From contig NZ_MCUN01000035.1 in the NCBI RefSeq assembly GCF_002873455.1, positions 171,890 to 227,600 on the forward strand: 55,711 nt of DNA. The letters are read 5' to 3'. The translations under genes and the position numbers were made by a program. The notes beneath the pieces are model-generated. The model was given only the letters and a program-made list of their open reading frames with translations, was not told the origin of the DNA and made no database searches. Shown here piece after piece: positions 33,488 through 42,674 of the stretch. Positions within the stretch are counted from its first letter, which is position 1. Every line of letters begins with the position of its first letter. This DNA comes from Vibrio splendidus (GTDB lineage Bacteria > Pseudomonadota > Gammaproteobacteria > Enterobacterales > Vibrionaceae).

Positions 33488-33979
33488 GGTTCACGTTCCT
33501 TATGTGGAGATCTCTTCAATGGAGAGAAACTTATGTTTTATATCCAACTACCAAACACATGAGTAGGGTATTGCTTAGTAGATAAATTCAAAGTTAACGA
33601 TATGTTAATGGGTTGTCTTTAATGCGGTAATATTGAGGATAAAGAACATTGGGTAAATAAAGTTCATAAAGTTCACGGATTGGTCACTCTCTCTTACCTA
33701 TAAAAGAGTCACGTATGTTGATGTAAACAAATATCTCGAGGTCACGTGCTAGATGACGAGATCTAGAATGACTGTGTTGTAGAGTAGACGATGAATGAAA
33801 GGCGCAGATAAATGCGAATTTTTTCATCTGAGGGTTACATGTAAAGGCGTTATACCGGTAAGGCGTTTAAAAACTGAAAGAAGCATAGACAGTAGATGAG
33901 ACCATAGCAATTTTGTTCAATAACGGGTTTTGAAGTTTAGGTACTTTAGTGTTTTGGCAAAAGAATAAACGGAACTGTC
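33488..33979. promoter_or_regulatory. Divergent promoter region, tctC versus LysE exporter, 492 bp
   Basis: Non-coding DNA between divergent genes holding both promoters. AAGGAAC before the tctC ATG is its ribosome binding site. Imperfect inverted sequences are present (CTCGAGGTCACGTG region near 33738), but I could not assign any to a regulator. No open frame worth calling was found. Confidence 0.4.
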
Positions 33980-34576
33980 ATGGAACAACTATGGGTAGCT
34001 ATGTTCACATTTGCGATGATTGGAGCTTTGTCACCTGGACCGGTAAATATCGTGGCAACTAGTACGTCGGCCAATTATGGCTTAAAGGTTGCGTTGAGGT
34101 ATGTAGTAGGAGCGAGTATTGCTTATGCCATCATCGTTTTTTGTTCAGGAAGCTTATTGCGATTGTTAGCAAGTGGGATTCCAAATATTGCGTGGTTGAT
34201 GAAAATTGTAGGGACCCTATTTTTACTCTATCTCGCAAAACAAATAGCTCTTGCGCCATATCAAAGCATTAACTCTATTTCGCAAGACAAAGCCCCTAAA
34301 GCGTGGCAGGGCGCATTTTTGCAATGTATAAATCCCAAGGCTTGGTTAGTTGCGATGTCGGGTATTAGTTTATATGTTGTCGATCAGCCATCGTCATCCA
34401 TCGCGCTGCTGCTCTTTACTTTGATATCTCTAGCTGCATGTTTGGTGGGGGTGGCGAGTTGGGCATTTTTAGGGCAGGCGATAAGAAAGGCATTACAATC
34501 TGAGGTGAAGCAAACAATGTTCAACTGGGGTATGGCTGGACTACTCGTCGTTTCGATAGTAAGTATTTGGGTATGA
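33980..34576 (+). CDS. LysE/RhtB family exporter
   Basis: A 198-residue membrane protein with about six helices of the LysE/RhtB superfamily, probably exporting an amino acid or analogue. The N-terminal GALSPGPVNIVATSTSANYG is the family's SPGP motif, and FLQCINPKAWLVAMSGISLY near residue 110-130 is the conserved N-P-K segment. It is shorter and diverged from the paralogue at 3.7 kb. The AraC regulator follows 13 bases after its stop, so the two are probably one operon and the regulator likely controls the exporter. The start ATG has GGAAC about seven bases upstream. Confidence 0.9.
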   Translation: MEQLWVAMFTFAMIGALSPGPVNIVATSTSANYGLKVALRYVVGASIAYAIIVFCSGSLLRLLASGIPNIAWLMKIVGTLFLLYLAKQIALAPYQSINSISQDKAPKAWQGAFLQCINPKAWLVAMSGISLYVVDQPSSSIALLLFTLISLAACLVGVASWAFLGQAIRKALQSEVKQTMFNWGMAGLLVVSIVSIWV

Positions 34577-34589
34577 TAAGGAGAATGAT

Positions 34590-35405
34590 ATGGCAAAGGA
34601 TCGCACGGTCGCTTTTAAGCAAAGCACCTTGTTGCCGAACATTGAAATTAGAATAGCGGATAGATCGAGCGCATGCTATGTCGCGCATTCTCACGATGAA
34701 TTTTCGTTTGGTGTTATTCAGCAAGGCGCTGCTCAGTACCGCAACCTAGGTTCCCAACACCAAATAGGGCGTGGTGATATTGTTACTATTAACCCCTCAG
34801 ATATTCATTCTTGCAATCCTGCTACGGTAAGTTGGTCTTACAACATGCTATTTGTGGATACTCATTGGATGGGTAATATCCAACAGCAAATAACAGGGGA
34901 TAGACAATACGATTATTGTGCGTTTTTGCACGATTACGAGAGAGGGTGCGAGGTTAGAAACAGCTTTCAACAGCTTTACACTTCTCTTGTTAACGGTCAC
35001 TCCTATCTTGAGGCCGAAACTCATTTTTATGATTTTATTGAAGAATGTCTCCAGCAGCCGAACACCAATACCTTGCGTGCAACGTCCGTGTTACCTCACC
35101 TTCAGCGCGTAAAAGAAAAACTATTCGATAACGTTGAAGACAACTTGCGTTTGTCTGAGATCGCGGAAGAGGTAGGCGTTAGTCAATATCATCTTATTCG
35201 TAGTTTCAAACAGTTTTATGGGCTATCACCGCATGCATATTTACTTGATGAACGGATTAAACGTGCGAAGTCCATGCTTAAGACAGGGCAAACAATTGTC
35301 GACACTTCAAACGCGCTTGGTTTTTCTGATCAAGCGCATTTTCAGCGTAATTTTAAGAGGAGAGTGGCAGTAACACCAAGGGTATATCAATCCTTTTTCC
35401 TCTGA
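34590..35405 (+). CDS. AraC-family transcriptional regulator with cupin-like sensor domain
   Basis: A 271-residue activator of standard AraC length. The N-terminal 1-130 region matches the AraC-type cupin arm (HSHDEFSFGVIQQGAAQYRN with histidines that often bind ligand, GRGDIVTINPSDIHSC). The C-terminal 100 residues have two helix-turn-helix motifs: LRLSEIAEEVGVSQYHLIRS with FKQFYGLSPHAYLLDERIKR, and IVDTSNALGFSDQAHFQRNF with FKRRVAVTPRVYQ. It is co-transcribed with the LysE-type exporter and probably responds to the exported compound. AAGGAGA precedes the ATG with good spacing. Confidence 0.94.
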   Translation: MAKDRTVAFKQSTLLPNIEIRIADRSSACYVAHSHDEFSFGVIQQGAAQYRNLGSQHQIGRGDIVTINPSDIHSCNPATVSWSYNMLFVDTHWMGNIQQQITGDRQYDYCAFLHDYERGCEVRNSFQQLYTSLVNGHSYLEAETHFYDFIEECLQQPNTNTLRATSVLPHLQRVKEKLFDNVEDNLRLSEIAEEVGVSQYHLIRSFKQFYGLSPHAYLLDERIKRAKSMLKTGQTIVDTSNALGFSDQAHFQRNFKRRVAVTPRVYQSFFL

Positions 35406-35449
35406 TTTTATCGTTGTAATTCGCTCCTTCTTAAATACTACCTTAGTCT

Positions 35450-35525
35450 AAATTGTCGACAATTTGCTTGATTGTCGACAATTTAATCGTGTATTTTATG
35501 TTCATGTTATGGAGTTGTTGACAAT
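35450..35525. promoter_or_regulatory. Two perfect and one imperfect ATTGTCGACAAT sites, probable GntR operators
   Basis: AAATTGTCGACAATTT at 35450-35465 is a perfect 16-bp palindrome. ATTGTCGACAAT recurs exactly at 35471-35482 with centres 19 bp apart, and a 10-of-12 copy, GTTGTTGACAAT, lies at 35514-35525. All precede the GntR gene that begins the prp cluster. A GTCGAC-centred palindrome is the kind of site bound by FadR-type GntR regulators, and a motif of this form has been linked to propionate regulation in gammaproteobacteria, to the best of my memory. Likely auto-repression of the whole operon. Confidence 0.8.
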
Positions 35526-35559
35526 TAAGTTTCAGCAAGCAGAAGTGAGCAGCGTGAAT

Positions 35560-36279
35560 ATGAATACTGCGATAAAAGATCTCACCTTAAGTGCAAACAC
35601 GAAAACACGTGTGAGCGACAAAGAAAACACCAAGTCGGAAAATCTGACAGAGTATCTCGTTGAGGCGATTGTTAGCGGTGAATTACCACCGGGCAGTAAG
35701 ATCTCGGAGCCTGAACTGGCTAAACGCTTCGAGGTAAGTCGAGGACCATTACGTGAAGCGATAATGCGTGTTGAGGGGCTTGGCCTAATTGAACGTATCC
35801 CTCATGTTGGCGCACGAGTTATTACTTTTTCGGCAGACAAACTGCTAGAGCTTTACGCGGTGCGAGAGGCATTGGAAGGCATGGCGGCTCGCTTAGCAGC
35901 GCGACATATCACACAAGAAGAGCTTATCGGGCTTGAAGGATTATTGTCGACACACTCAAAGCACATCGATGAAGTTGAAGGTTCTTCTTACTTTCATCAA
36001 CATGGGGATTTTGATTTCCATTACCGCATTATCAAAGCCAGCCGCAACAGCAAACTCATTTCGCTGTTGTGTGACGAGCTTTATCACTTATTACGCATGT
36101 ACCGCTATCAATCACCAAGAGCGCAATCTCGACCTAAAGAGGCTCTTGATGAACACAAATACATCCTACAAGCGATTCGCAATCGGGATGAAGAGCTAGC
36201 AGAAATGCTAATGCGGAGACACATCTCGGGCAGTCGATTGCTTATTGAGCAACAAATCCAATCCAAGGATCTTGATTAA
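35560..36279 (+). CDS. GntR-family regulator of the propionate (methylcitrate) operon
   Basis: I take the ATG at 35560, giving 239 residues; the longer frame from 35464 starts with TTG inside the operator and adds 32 residues unlike the family. The ATG at 35509 and GTG at 35554 remain possible. The N-terminal winged helix is seen as LTEYLVEAIVSGELPPGSKI, SEPELAKRFEVSRGPLREAI and LGLIERIPHVGARV. The C-terminal FCD-type ligand domain has LYAVREALEGMAARLAA and FDFHYRIIKAS, with metal-binding histidines. The regulator probably binds the operators just upstream and responds to methylcitrate or a related metabolite. It precedes prpB by 101 bases. Confidence 0.92.
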   Translation: MNTAIKDLTLSANTKTRVSDKENTKSENLTEYLVEAIVSGELPPGSKISEPELAKRFEVSRGPLREAIMRVEGLGLIERIPHVGARVITFSADKLLELYAVREALEGMAARLAARHITQEELIGLEGLLSTHSKHIDEVEGSSYFHQHGDFDFHYRIIKASRNSKLISLLCDELYHLLRMYRYQSPRAQSRPKEALDEHKYILQAIRNRDEELAEMLMRRHISGSRLLIEQQIQSKDLD

Positions 36280-36295
36280 TCGGTTATTGCTATTT

Positions 36296-36315
36296 GCCAG
36301 CCGTTCAGTGCTGGC
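36296..36315 (+). other. Hairpin between the GntR gene and prpB
   Basis: GCCAGC at 36296-36301 pairs with GCTGGC at 36310-36315, and flanking GGTTAT and ATAACC (36282-36287 and 36317-36322) could extend the fold. It has no T-tract, so it may be an mRNA processing or stabilising structure rather than a terminator. Confidence 0.4.
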
Positions 36316-36380
36316 GATAACCAAGCATCCATGAGTCATAAAAATTAGACAGAAATAAACAATTAACAGGGAGCGTCATT

Positions 36381-37277
36381 ATGAAGTTATCAGCAGGAGC
36401 AAAGTTCCGACAAGCTGTGCAAGACAACGACCCATTACAGATCGTCGGCACGGTGAATCCGTATTGCGCGATGATGGCAAAGAACTTGGGGCATCAAGCC
36501 ATTTACCTATCTGGCGGAGGTATTGCTAATGCCTCTTATGGTTTACCTGATTTAGGTATTACGACATTGAACGATGTGTTGGTGGATGTTGAACGTATTA
36601 CTAACGCGTGTGATTTACCATTGCTGGTGGATATCGATACGGGGTTTGGTGGCGCATTCAATATCGCGCGTACGATTCGCGCGATGGAAAAGGCGGGCGC
36701 TGCTGCAATTCACACGGAAGACCAAGTAGCTCAGAAACGTTGTGGCCATCGCCCAAATAAAGCAATTGTTAGTCAGCAAGAGATGGTCGATAGAGTCAAA
36801 GCGGCAACAGATGCAAGAACCGACGAAAGTTTTGTGATTATGGCTCGTACCGATGCATTGGCGGTTGAAGGCATCGACAGCGCAATTGAGCGAGCGATAG
36901 CTTGTGTTGAAGCGGGCGCTGACATGATCTTCCCTGAGGCGATGAATCAACTCGACCAATACGTGAAGTTTTCGGCGGCGCTGAAATCAGCAACAGGCAA
37001 GCACGTGCCTATTCTCGCGAACATCACTGAGTTTGGCCAAACGCCACTCTACAACTGTAACGAGTTAGCCCAATCAAGTGTCGATATGGTGCTTTACCCA
37101 TTGAGTGCGTTCCGCGCGATGAACAAAGCGGCGGAAAATGTCTATAAGCACCTATTAGTTGAAGGCAATCAAGAAGCTTTGTTGGATTCAATGCAAACCC
37201 GTAAAGAGCTTTACGAACACCTGAATTACCACGACTACGAAAACAAGCTTGATCAGTTGTTTTCAAGTGAAGGGTAA
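36381..37277 (+). CDS. prpB: Methylisocitrate lyase
   Basis: Cleaves 2-methylisocitrate to pyruvate and succinate in the methylcitrate cycle. The protein has 298 residues, the usual length. Visible signatures are LVDIDTGFGGAFNIARTI (metal-binding aspartates), AAIHTEDQVAQKRCGHRPNK with the K-R-C-G-H active-site loop characteristic of PrpB and isocitrate lyase, and FVIMARTDALAVEG. ACAGGGAGCG precedes the ATG as ribosome binding site. It is the first enzyme gene of the prp operon, followed by prpC after 146 bases. Confidence 0.97.
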   Translation: MKLSAGAKFRQAVQDNDPLQIVGTVNPYCAMMAKNLGHQAIYLSGGGIANASYGLPDLGITTLNDVLVDVERITNACDLPLLVDIDTGFGGAFNIARTIRAMEKAGAAAIHTEDQVAQKRCGHRPNKAIVSQQEMVDRVKAATDARTDESFVIMARTDALAVEGIDSAIERAIACVEAGADMIFPEAMNQLDQYVKFSAALKSATGKHVPILANITEFGQTPLYNCNELAQSSVDMVLYPLSAFRAMNKAAENVYKHLLVEGNQEALLDSMQTRKELYEHLNYHDYENKLDQLFSSEG

Positions 37278-37423
37278 ACCAGTTTCAATTAATCAAAAAT
37301 CAACTTAATCCAATAACGTGAAATGGTTAGTCGCCATATCCAGTACCGATGATAAAGATCATCAGGCATATAAACGGGCAGTACCAAAGAGTGCAGGCGG
37401 CTAACACAGAAAAGGAGTTCACC

Positions 37424-38638
37424 ATGTCTGTATCTTTGAGTGATAAAGCAGCTGTCGATAAGGCTTCAACAGAAAACCAACAACAAAGCGCAAAAACAGC
37501 AAGTGCACTAGTAAGCACTCCTGCAATCGGAGGTGCTGGTCTACGTGGACAAAGCGCAGGAGTCACCGCGCTATGTACGGTAGGCCAGTCAGGAACGGGT
37601 TTGACCTACCGCGGCTATGACATTACCGACCTTGCCAATCACGCTCAGTTTGAAGAAGTGGCTCATCTGTTACTAAGAGGTCATTTACCCACTGAAAAAG
37701 AACTTGATGACTACAAAACATTGTTGGTTGGGCTGCGCGGCTTGCCTCAACCTTTGAAAGCAGCACTAGAGTTGATTCCCGCAGACGCTCACCCAATGGA
37801 TGTGATGAGAACGGGTTGTTCAATGCTAGGTAATCTAGAGCAAGAGTCAAACTTCTCTGAGCAATTGCCTGCGACCGAACGCATGCTCGCGCTTTTCCCT
37901 GCGATTATTTGTTATTGGTACCGCTTTAGCCATGATGGCGTGCGCATTGATACTGAAGATCAAAGTGAAGCGTGTATTGGCGGTTATTTCTTGAAAATGC
38001 TCACTGACAAAACCCCAACTGACCTTCATAAGCAGGTCATGCACTGCTCGTTAACCCTGTATGCGGAACATGAGTTTAATGCATCTACTTTTGCTGCTCG
38101 TGTGTGTGCATCCACACTGTCAGATATCCACTCTTGTGTCACCGCAGCGATTGGTACGTTGAGAGGTCCTTTACATGGCGGAGCGAATGAAGCCGCGATG
38201 GAAATGATCCAAGATTGGCAAACCGCTGATGAAGCAGAAACTCACATCATGCAGATGCTTGCTAACAAAGACAAAATCATGGGCTTCGGTCATGCCATTT
38301 ATCGTGAAAGCGACCCGCGAAATGCTCTAATCAAGCGTTGGTCAAAAGAGCTAGCTCAAGAGGTGGGAGATGAACAGCTTTACGCCGTTTCAGAACGTGT
38401 TGAAGCGGTAATGAAGCGCGAGAAGGGATTGTTTTGTAACGCAGATTTTTTCCACGCATCGGCCTACCACTTCATGGATATTCCAACCAAATTATTTACT
38501 CCGATCTTCGTGATGAGCCGCCTTACGGGTTGGACGGCGCACGTGTTCGAACAGAGAGAAAATAATCGCATCATTCGTCCAAGTGCAGACTACACCGGCC
38601 CAGAGCATCAAGACTGGCTGCCTATTCATCTACGTTAG
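37424..38638 (+). CDS. prpC: 2-methylcitrate synthase
   Basis: Condenses propionyl-CoA with oxaloacetate to 2-methylcitrate. I start at the ATG at 37424, 404 residues, because AAAGGAG lies six bases upstream; the longer frame from 37349 adds 25 residues without support. Citrate-synthase-family motifs are GLRGQSAGVTAL-like start of the core, LTYRGYDITDLANHAQFEEV, LRGPLHGGANEAAMEMIQ with catalytic histidine, and GFGHAIYRESDPRNALIKRW with the second one. The N-terminal 45 residues before the core are longer than usual for PrpC. They are rich in S, A and Q and probably flexible. Confidence 0.97.
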   Translation: MSVSLSDKAAVDKASTENQQQSAKTASALVSTPAIGGAGLRGQSAGVTALCTVGQSGTGLTYRGYDITDLANHAQFEEVAHLLLRGHLPTEKELDDYKTLLVGLRGLPQPLKAALELIPADAHPMDVMRTGCSMLGNLEQESNFSEQLPATERMLALFPAIICYWYRFSHDGVRIDTEDQSEACIGGYFLKMLTDKTPTDLHKQVMHCSLTLYAEHEFNASTFAARVCASTLSDIHSCVTAAIGTLRGPLHGGANEAAMEMIQDWQTADEAETHIMQMLANKDKIMGFGHAIYRESDPRNALIKRWSKELAQEVGDEQLYAVSERVEAVMKREKGLFCNADFFHASAYHFMDIPTKLFTPIFVMSRLTGWTAHVFEQRENNRIIRPSADYTGPEHQDWLPIHLR

Positions 38639-38662
38639 CCCTCTATATCGAACCGACTTATA

Positions 38663-38702
38663 TCTCGAGGCGACTTTGTCTTCACATGATAAGACCTCGA
38701 GA
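38663..38702 (+). other. Long intercistronic hairpin between prpC and acnD
   Basis: TCTCGAG at 38663-38669 pairs with CTCGAGA at 38696-38702, and GTCTT at 38678-38682 with AAGAC at 38691-38695, giving a two-step stem. There is no T-run. It may limit readthrough or protect the upstream mRNA. Confidence 0.5.
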
Positions 38703-38738
38703 ACCAACGAATAGAATTTAACAGATAATGGTGGATGT

Positions 38739-41375
38739 ATGTCTGATGTAAAACTTGAACAAACTCAGTACCTTGATAAAAATCAGTACCGGAAACTTTT
38801 ACCCGGAACCCATTTAGAGTATTTCGATGCTTGCGAAGCGGTAGAATCGATATCTCCGGGCGCTTATAAAACCTTGCCTTATACGTCGAGAGTATTGGCA
38901 GAGCAATTAGTAAGACGCTGTGATCCTGAAACCCTTGAAGACAGCTTAAAACAGATCATTGACCGTAAGAGCGACTTAGATTTTCCTTGGTATCCTGCGC
39001 GCGTGGTGTGTCATGACATTCTTGGTCAAACAGCCTTGGTTGATTTGGCTGGATTAAGAGACGCGATTGCCGACCAAGGCGGAGACCCTGCCAAGGTGAA
39101 CCCCGTTGTCGAAACTCAATTGATTGTTGATCACTCTCTGGCAGTGGAACACGCAGGCTTTGATAGCGAAGCCTTTGATAAAAACCGCGTGATTGAAGAG
39201 CGCAGAAACGAAGACCGTTTTCATTTTATTGAATGGTGTAAAACCGCGTTTAAAAATGTGAGTGTAATCCCTGCAGGCAATGGGATTATGCATCAGATTA
39301 ATTTAGAGAAAATGTCTCCGGTTATTCAATCTAAAGAAGGCATTGCGTTCCCAGATACCTGTGTCGGCACCGACAGCCATACACCGCACGTTGATGCTTT
39401 AGGTGTTATTGCGATTGGGGTTGGTGGCTTGGAAGCCGAGACGGTGATGCTCGGTCGTCCGTCGATGATGCGCTTACCGGACATTGTAGGCGTGAGGCTA
39501 ACAGGTCAAAGACAAGAAGGGATAACCGCAACGGATATCGTGCTCGCAATTACCGAGTTTCTTCGCAATGAAAAAGTGGTTTCTAGTTACTTGGAGTTCT
39601 TTGGTGAAGGTGCACGCGCACTGACCATTGGCGACCGCGCAACAATATCAAACATGACTCCAGAATATGGTGCGACTGCGGGTATGTTCTACATCGATGA
39701 ACAGACCATTCAATACCTCAAGCTTACAGGCCGTGAACCCGAACAGGTTGAACTGGTCGAACGCTACGCCAAACAAACTGGGCTTTGGGCTGATGACTTA
39801 GATTCCGCTCAATACGAACGTGTGCTTGAGTTTGATTTGTCTAAAGTTGAACGCAACCTTGCAGGGCCATCCAATCCCCATCGTCGTTTGCCAACCAGCG
39901 AACTTGCCAAGCAAGGGATCAGTCTAGCATCTTGGAAAGAGCAACACGCTGAGCAATATTCCGATGACCAAATGCCAGATGGTGCCGTAATCATTGCGGC
40001 AATTACCTCTTGTACTAATACCAGTAATCCAAGAAATGTCGTTGCCGCTGCTTTGGTGGCTAAGAAAGCTAATCAGCTTGGATTAGTTCGAAAGCCGTGG
40101 GTGAAAACGTCATTTGCTCCAGGTTCTAAAGTTGCCAAGCTCTATCTCGAGTCCGCAGGTTTGCTTCCCGAACTTGAACAATTAGGCTTCGGTATCGTCG
40201 GTTATGCGTGTACGACCTGTAACGGAATGAGCGGGGCGTTGAATCCTAAAATCCAACAAGAGATCATTGACCGCGACCTGTATTCAACCGCTGTGTTATC
40301 AGGGAACCGAAACTTCGATGGTCGAATCCATCCCTATGCCAAACAAGCGTTTTTAGCCTCACCGCCATTGGTGGTTGCTTACGCTTTGGCTGGCACGATT
40401 CGCTTTGATATCGAGAAAGATAGCTTAGGTACTGACAGCAATGGTAAGCCAATCTATTTAAGTGATTTATGGCCGAGTGATGCAGAGATCGATGCTGTTG
40501 TCGGTGAGCATGTTAAGCCTCAGCAATTCCAACAAATCTACGTAAAAATGTTCCAGCCAGACGAGGAACAGGTGACTACTGAACCGCTTTATGACTGGCG
40601 ACCTCAAAGTACCTATATACGCAGACCGCCTTATTGGGAAGGGGCTCTTGCGGGAGAACGAAGCCTTTCAGGGATGAGGCCTTTAGCGATTCTGGGTGAC
40701 AACATCACTACGGATCACTTATCCCCTTCAAATGCGATTCTCGCTTCGAGCGCAGCGGGGGAATACCTCACCAAAATGGAAGTGCCAGAAGAAGACTTTA
40801 ACTCTTACGCGACCCATCGAGGTGATCACTTAACCGCACAACGAGCAACCTTCGCCAACCCTAAACTGTTTAACGAAATGGTGAAGGACGCTGGAGAAGT
40901 CGTGCAAGGCTCATTGGCAAGAGTTGAGCCCGAGGGTCAAGTTACGCGAATGTGGGAAGCGATAGAAACCTACATGAACCGTAAACAGCCTCTAATAGTG
41001 GTGGCGGGTGCAGACTACGGACAAGGCTCTTCACGCGACTGGGCGGCCAAAGGTGTGCGTTTAGCGGGCGTTGAAGTGATTGTTGCTGAAGGGTTTGAGC
41101 GAATCCACAGAACCAACTTAGTCGGTATGGGCGTGCTGCCCCTGCAATTCAAAGCGGGAACGGATCGAAATACTTTAGAACTGGACGGTACCGAGCTTTA
41201 CGACGTTTATGGTGACATCCAAGCAGGTTCTGATTTGGCTTTAGTGATCACTCGTAAAAATGGTGAAAAGCTGGATGTGCCAGTAACCTGCCGATTAGAC
41301 ACCGCTGACGAAGTGAATGTGTACAGCGCTGGTGGCGTGTTGCAACGTTTCGCCAAAGACTTTCTCGCACAGTAG
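38739..41375 (+). CDS. acnD: Fe/S-dependent 2-methylcitrate dehydratase
   Basis: An aconitase-superfamily enzyme of 878 residues that dehydrates 2-methylcitrate in the AcnD/PrpF variant of the pathway. The iron-sulphur ligands are in AAITSCTNTSNPRN and VGYACTTCNGMSGALNPKIQ (one cysteine plus the C-T-T-C pair). The C-terminal domain has LSGMRPLAILGDNITTDHLS and GADYGQGSSRDWAAKGVRLAG, with the active-site serine and arginine. It lacks the PrpD fold. Propionate-pathway AcnD requires PrpF, encoded six bases downstream. The start has a GGTGGATGT-type weak ribosome binding site. Confidence 0.96.
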   Translation: MSDVKLEQTQYLDKNQYRKLLPGTHLEYFDACEAVESISPGAYKTLPYTSRVLAEQLVRRCDPETLEDSLKQIIDRKSDLDFPWYPARVVCHDILGQTALVDLAGLRDAIADQGGDPAKVNPVVETQLIVDHSLAVEHAGFDSEAFDKNRVIEERRNEDRFHFIEWCKTAFKNVSVIPAGNGIMHQINLEKMSPVIQSKEGIAFPDTCVGTDSHTPHVDALGVIAIGVGGLEAETVMLGRPSMMRLPDIVGVRLTGQRQEGITATDIVLAITEFLRNEKVVSSYLEFFGEGARALTIGDRATISNMTPEYGATAGMFYIDEQTIQYLKLTGREPEQVELVERYAKQTGLWADDLDSAQYERVLEFDLSKVERNLAGPSNPHRRLPTSELAKQGISLASWKEQHAEQYSDDQMPDGAVIIAAITSCTNTSNPRNVVAAALVAKKANQLGLVRKPWVKTSFAPGSKVAKLYLESAGLLPELEQLGFGIVGYACTTCNGMSGALNPKIQQEIIDRDLYSTAVLSGNRNFDGRIHPYAKQAFLASPPLVVAYALAGTIRFDIEKDSLGTDSNGKPIYLSDLWPSDAEIDAVVGEHVKPQQFQQIYVKMFQPDEEQVTTEPLYDWRPQSTYIRRPPYWEGALAGERSLSGMRPLAILGDNITTDHLSPSNAILASSAAGEYLTKMEVPEEDFNSYATHRGDHLTAQRATFANPKLFNEMVKDAGEVVQGSLARVEPEGQVTRMWEAIETYMNRKQPLIVVAGADYGQGSSRDWAAKGVRLAGVEVIVAEGFERIHRTNLVGMGVLPLQFKAGTDRNTLELDGTELYDVYGDIQAGSDLALVITRKNGEKLDVPVTCRLDTADEVNVYSAGGVLQRFAKDFLAQ

Positions 41376-41381
41376 GGGCTC

Positions 41382-42557
41382 ATGATGACAAATAAACAGA
41401 TCAAAGTACCTGCTACCTACATGAGAGGCGGGACGAGCAAAGGTGTCTTCTTCAGTTTGAATGACTTACCTAAATCAGCGCAAGTTGCTGGAGAGTCCAG
41501 AGATAAGTTGTTACTGAGAGTCATTGGCAGTCCAGACCCGTATGGTAAGCAAACCGATGGGATGGGAGGCGCAACATCCAGTACCAGTAAAACCGTGATT
41601 GTTTCGAAAAGCAGTAAAGCTGATCACGATGTTGATTATCTCTTTGGTCAAGTGGCGATAGACAAGCCGTTTGTCGATTGGAGTGGTAACTGTGGGAACT
41701 TGTCTGCAGCGGTCGGTCCGTTCGCTATTCATAGTGGATTGGTTGATTCGAATCGTATTCCAGAAAACGGTGTGGTCGAGGTGCGAGTATGGCAAGTGAA
41801 CATAGGGAAAACCATCATTGTTCATGTGCCTATCGTGGACGGGGAAGTCCAAGAGTTGGGTGACTTTGAGCTCGATGGTGTCACTTTTCCCGCTGCTGAA
41901 ATCCAAGTTGATTTCCTAGACCCCGCCGATGCGAGTAGCTCTATGTTTCCAACAGGGAATGTTGTCGAATCTTTAGATGTTCCCGAATTGGGTTGCATCA
42001 AAGCGACATACATCAATGCAGGAATACCAACCATTTTTGTTGATGCTGAATCGGTTGGTTACCAAGGCACCGAACTTCAATCTGATATCAATAGTGATGC
42101 TAAAGCCTTGGCTCTGTTTGAATCCATCCGAGCACATGGCGCAGTAGCGATGGGGTTAATCGATTCCTTAGAAGAAGCTGAATCACGCCAACACACTCCA
42201 AAAGTCGCGTTTGTTGCTAAGCCTCAAGCGTACCAAGCCTCCAGTGGTAAATCGGTCGCAGCCAAAGACACCGACCTTCTGGTGCGTGCTTTGTCTATGG
42301 GGCAATTGCACCATGCCATGATGGGAACAGCTGCAGTCGCCATTGCTTCAGCGGCGAGTGTTCCGGGTACGTTAGTGAACTTGGCAGCCGGTGAGGGTTC
42401 TCGAGATTTTGTGACTTTTGGTCATCCATCAGGAACGCTAAAAGTGGGTGCTAAAGCGATACAAACAGAAAATGGGTGGAACATTGAGAGGGCGATTATG
42501 AGTCGTAGTGCCCGAGTGATCATGGAAGGTGCCATCCGTGTGCCTTTTCCTAAGTAA
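41382..42557 (+). CDS. prpF: PrpF, AcnD-accompanying isomerase-like protein
   Basis: A 391-residue member of the PrpF family (diaminopimelate-epimerase-like fold). In known systems AcnD alone does not support growth on propionate: it makes 2-methyl-trans-aconitate or a related isomer that PrpF converts to the cis form. Signatures are PATYMRGGTSKGVFF at the N-terminus, DGMGGATSSTSKTVIV, WSGNCGNLSAAVGPFAI with the catalytic-type cysteine, and AINAGIPTIF-like YINAGIPTIFV. Two adjacent ATGs occur at 41382 and 41385; GGGG lies three and six bases before them, so the second may be used. Only six bases separate it from acnD. Confidence 0.96.
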   Translation: MMTNKQIKVPATYMRGGTSKGVFFSLNDLPKSAQVAGESRDKLLLRVIGSPDPYGKQTDGMGGATSSTSKTVIVSKSSKADHDVDYLFGQVAIDKPFVDWSGNCGNLSAAVGPFAIHSGLVDSNRIPENGVVEVRVWQVNIGKTIIVHVPIVDGEVQELGDFELDGVTFPAAEIQVDFLDPADASSSMFPTGNVVESLDVPELGCIKATYINAGIPTIFVDAESVGYQGTELQSDINSDAKALALFESIRAHGAVAMGLIDSLEEAESRQHTPKVAFVAKPQAYQASSGKSVAAKDTDLLVRALSMGQLHHAMMGTAAVAIASAASVPGTLVNLAAGEGSRDFVTFGHPSGTLKVGAKAIQTENGWNIERAIMSRSARVIMEGAIRVPFPK

Positions 42558-42674
42558 AGCGATTGTCGTGAACGGTTAAATGTTCCGAAAACAACGCTGA
42601 GAAAAGAGTGCTATCAAGTGCTACTGCCAAAGGCTAGGCACTTGGAGAAATGGATAAATCATGAAGGAGGCACT

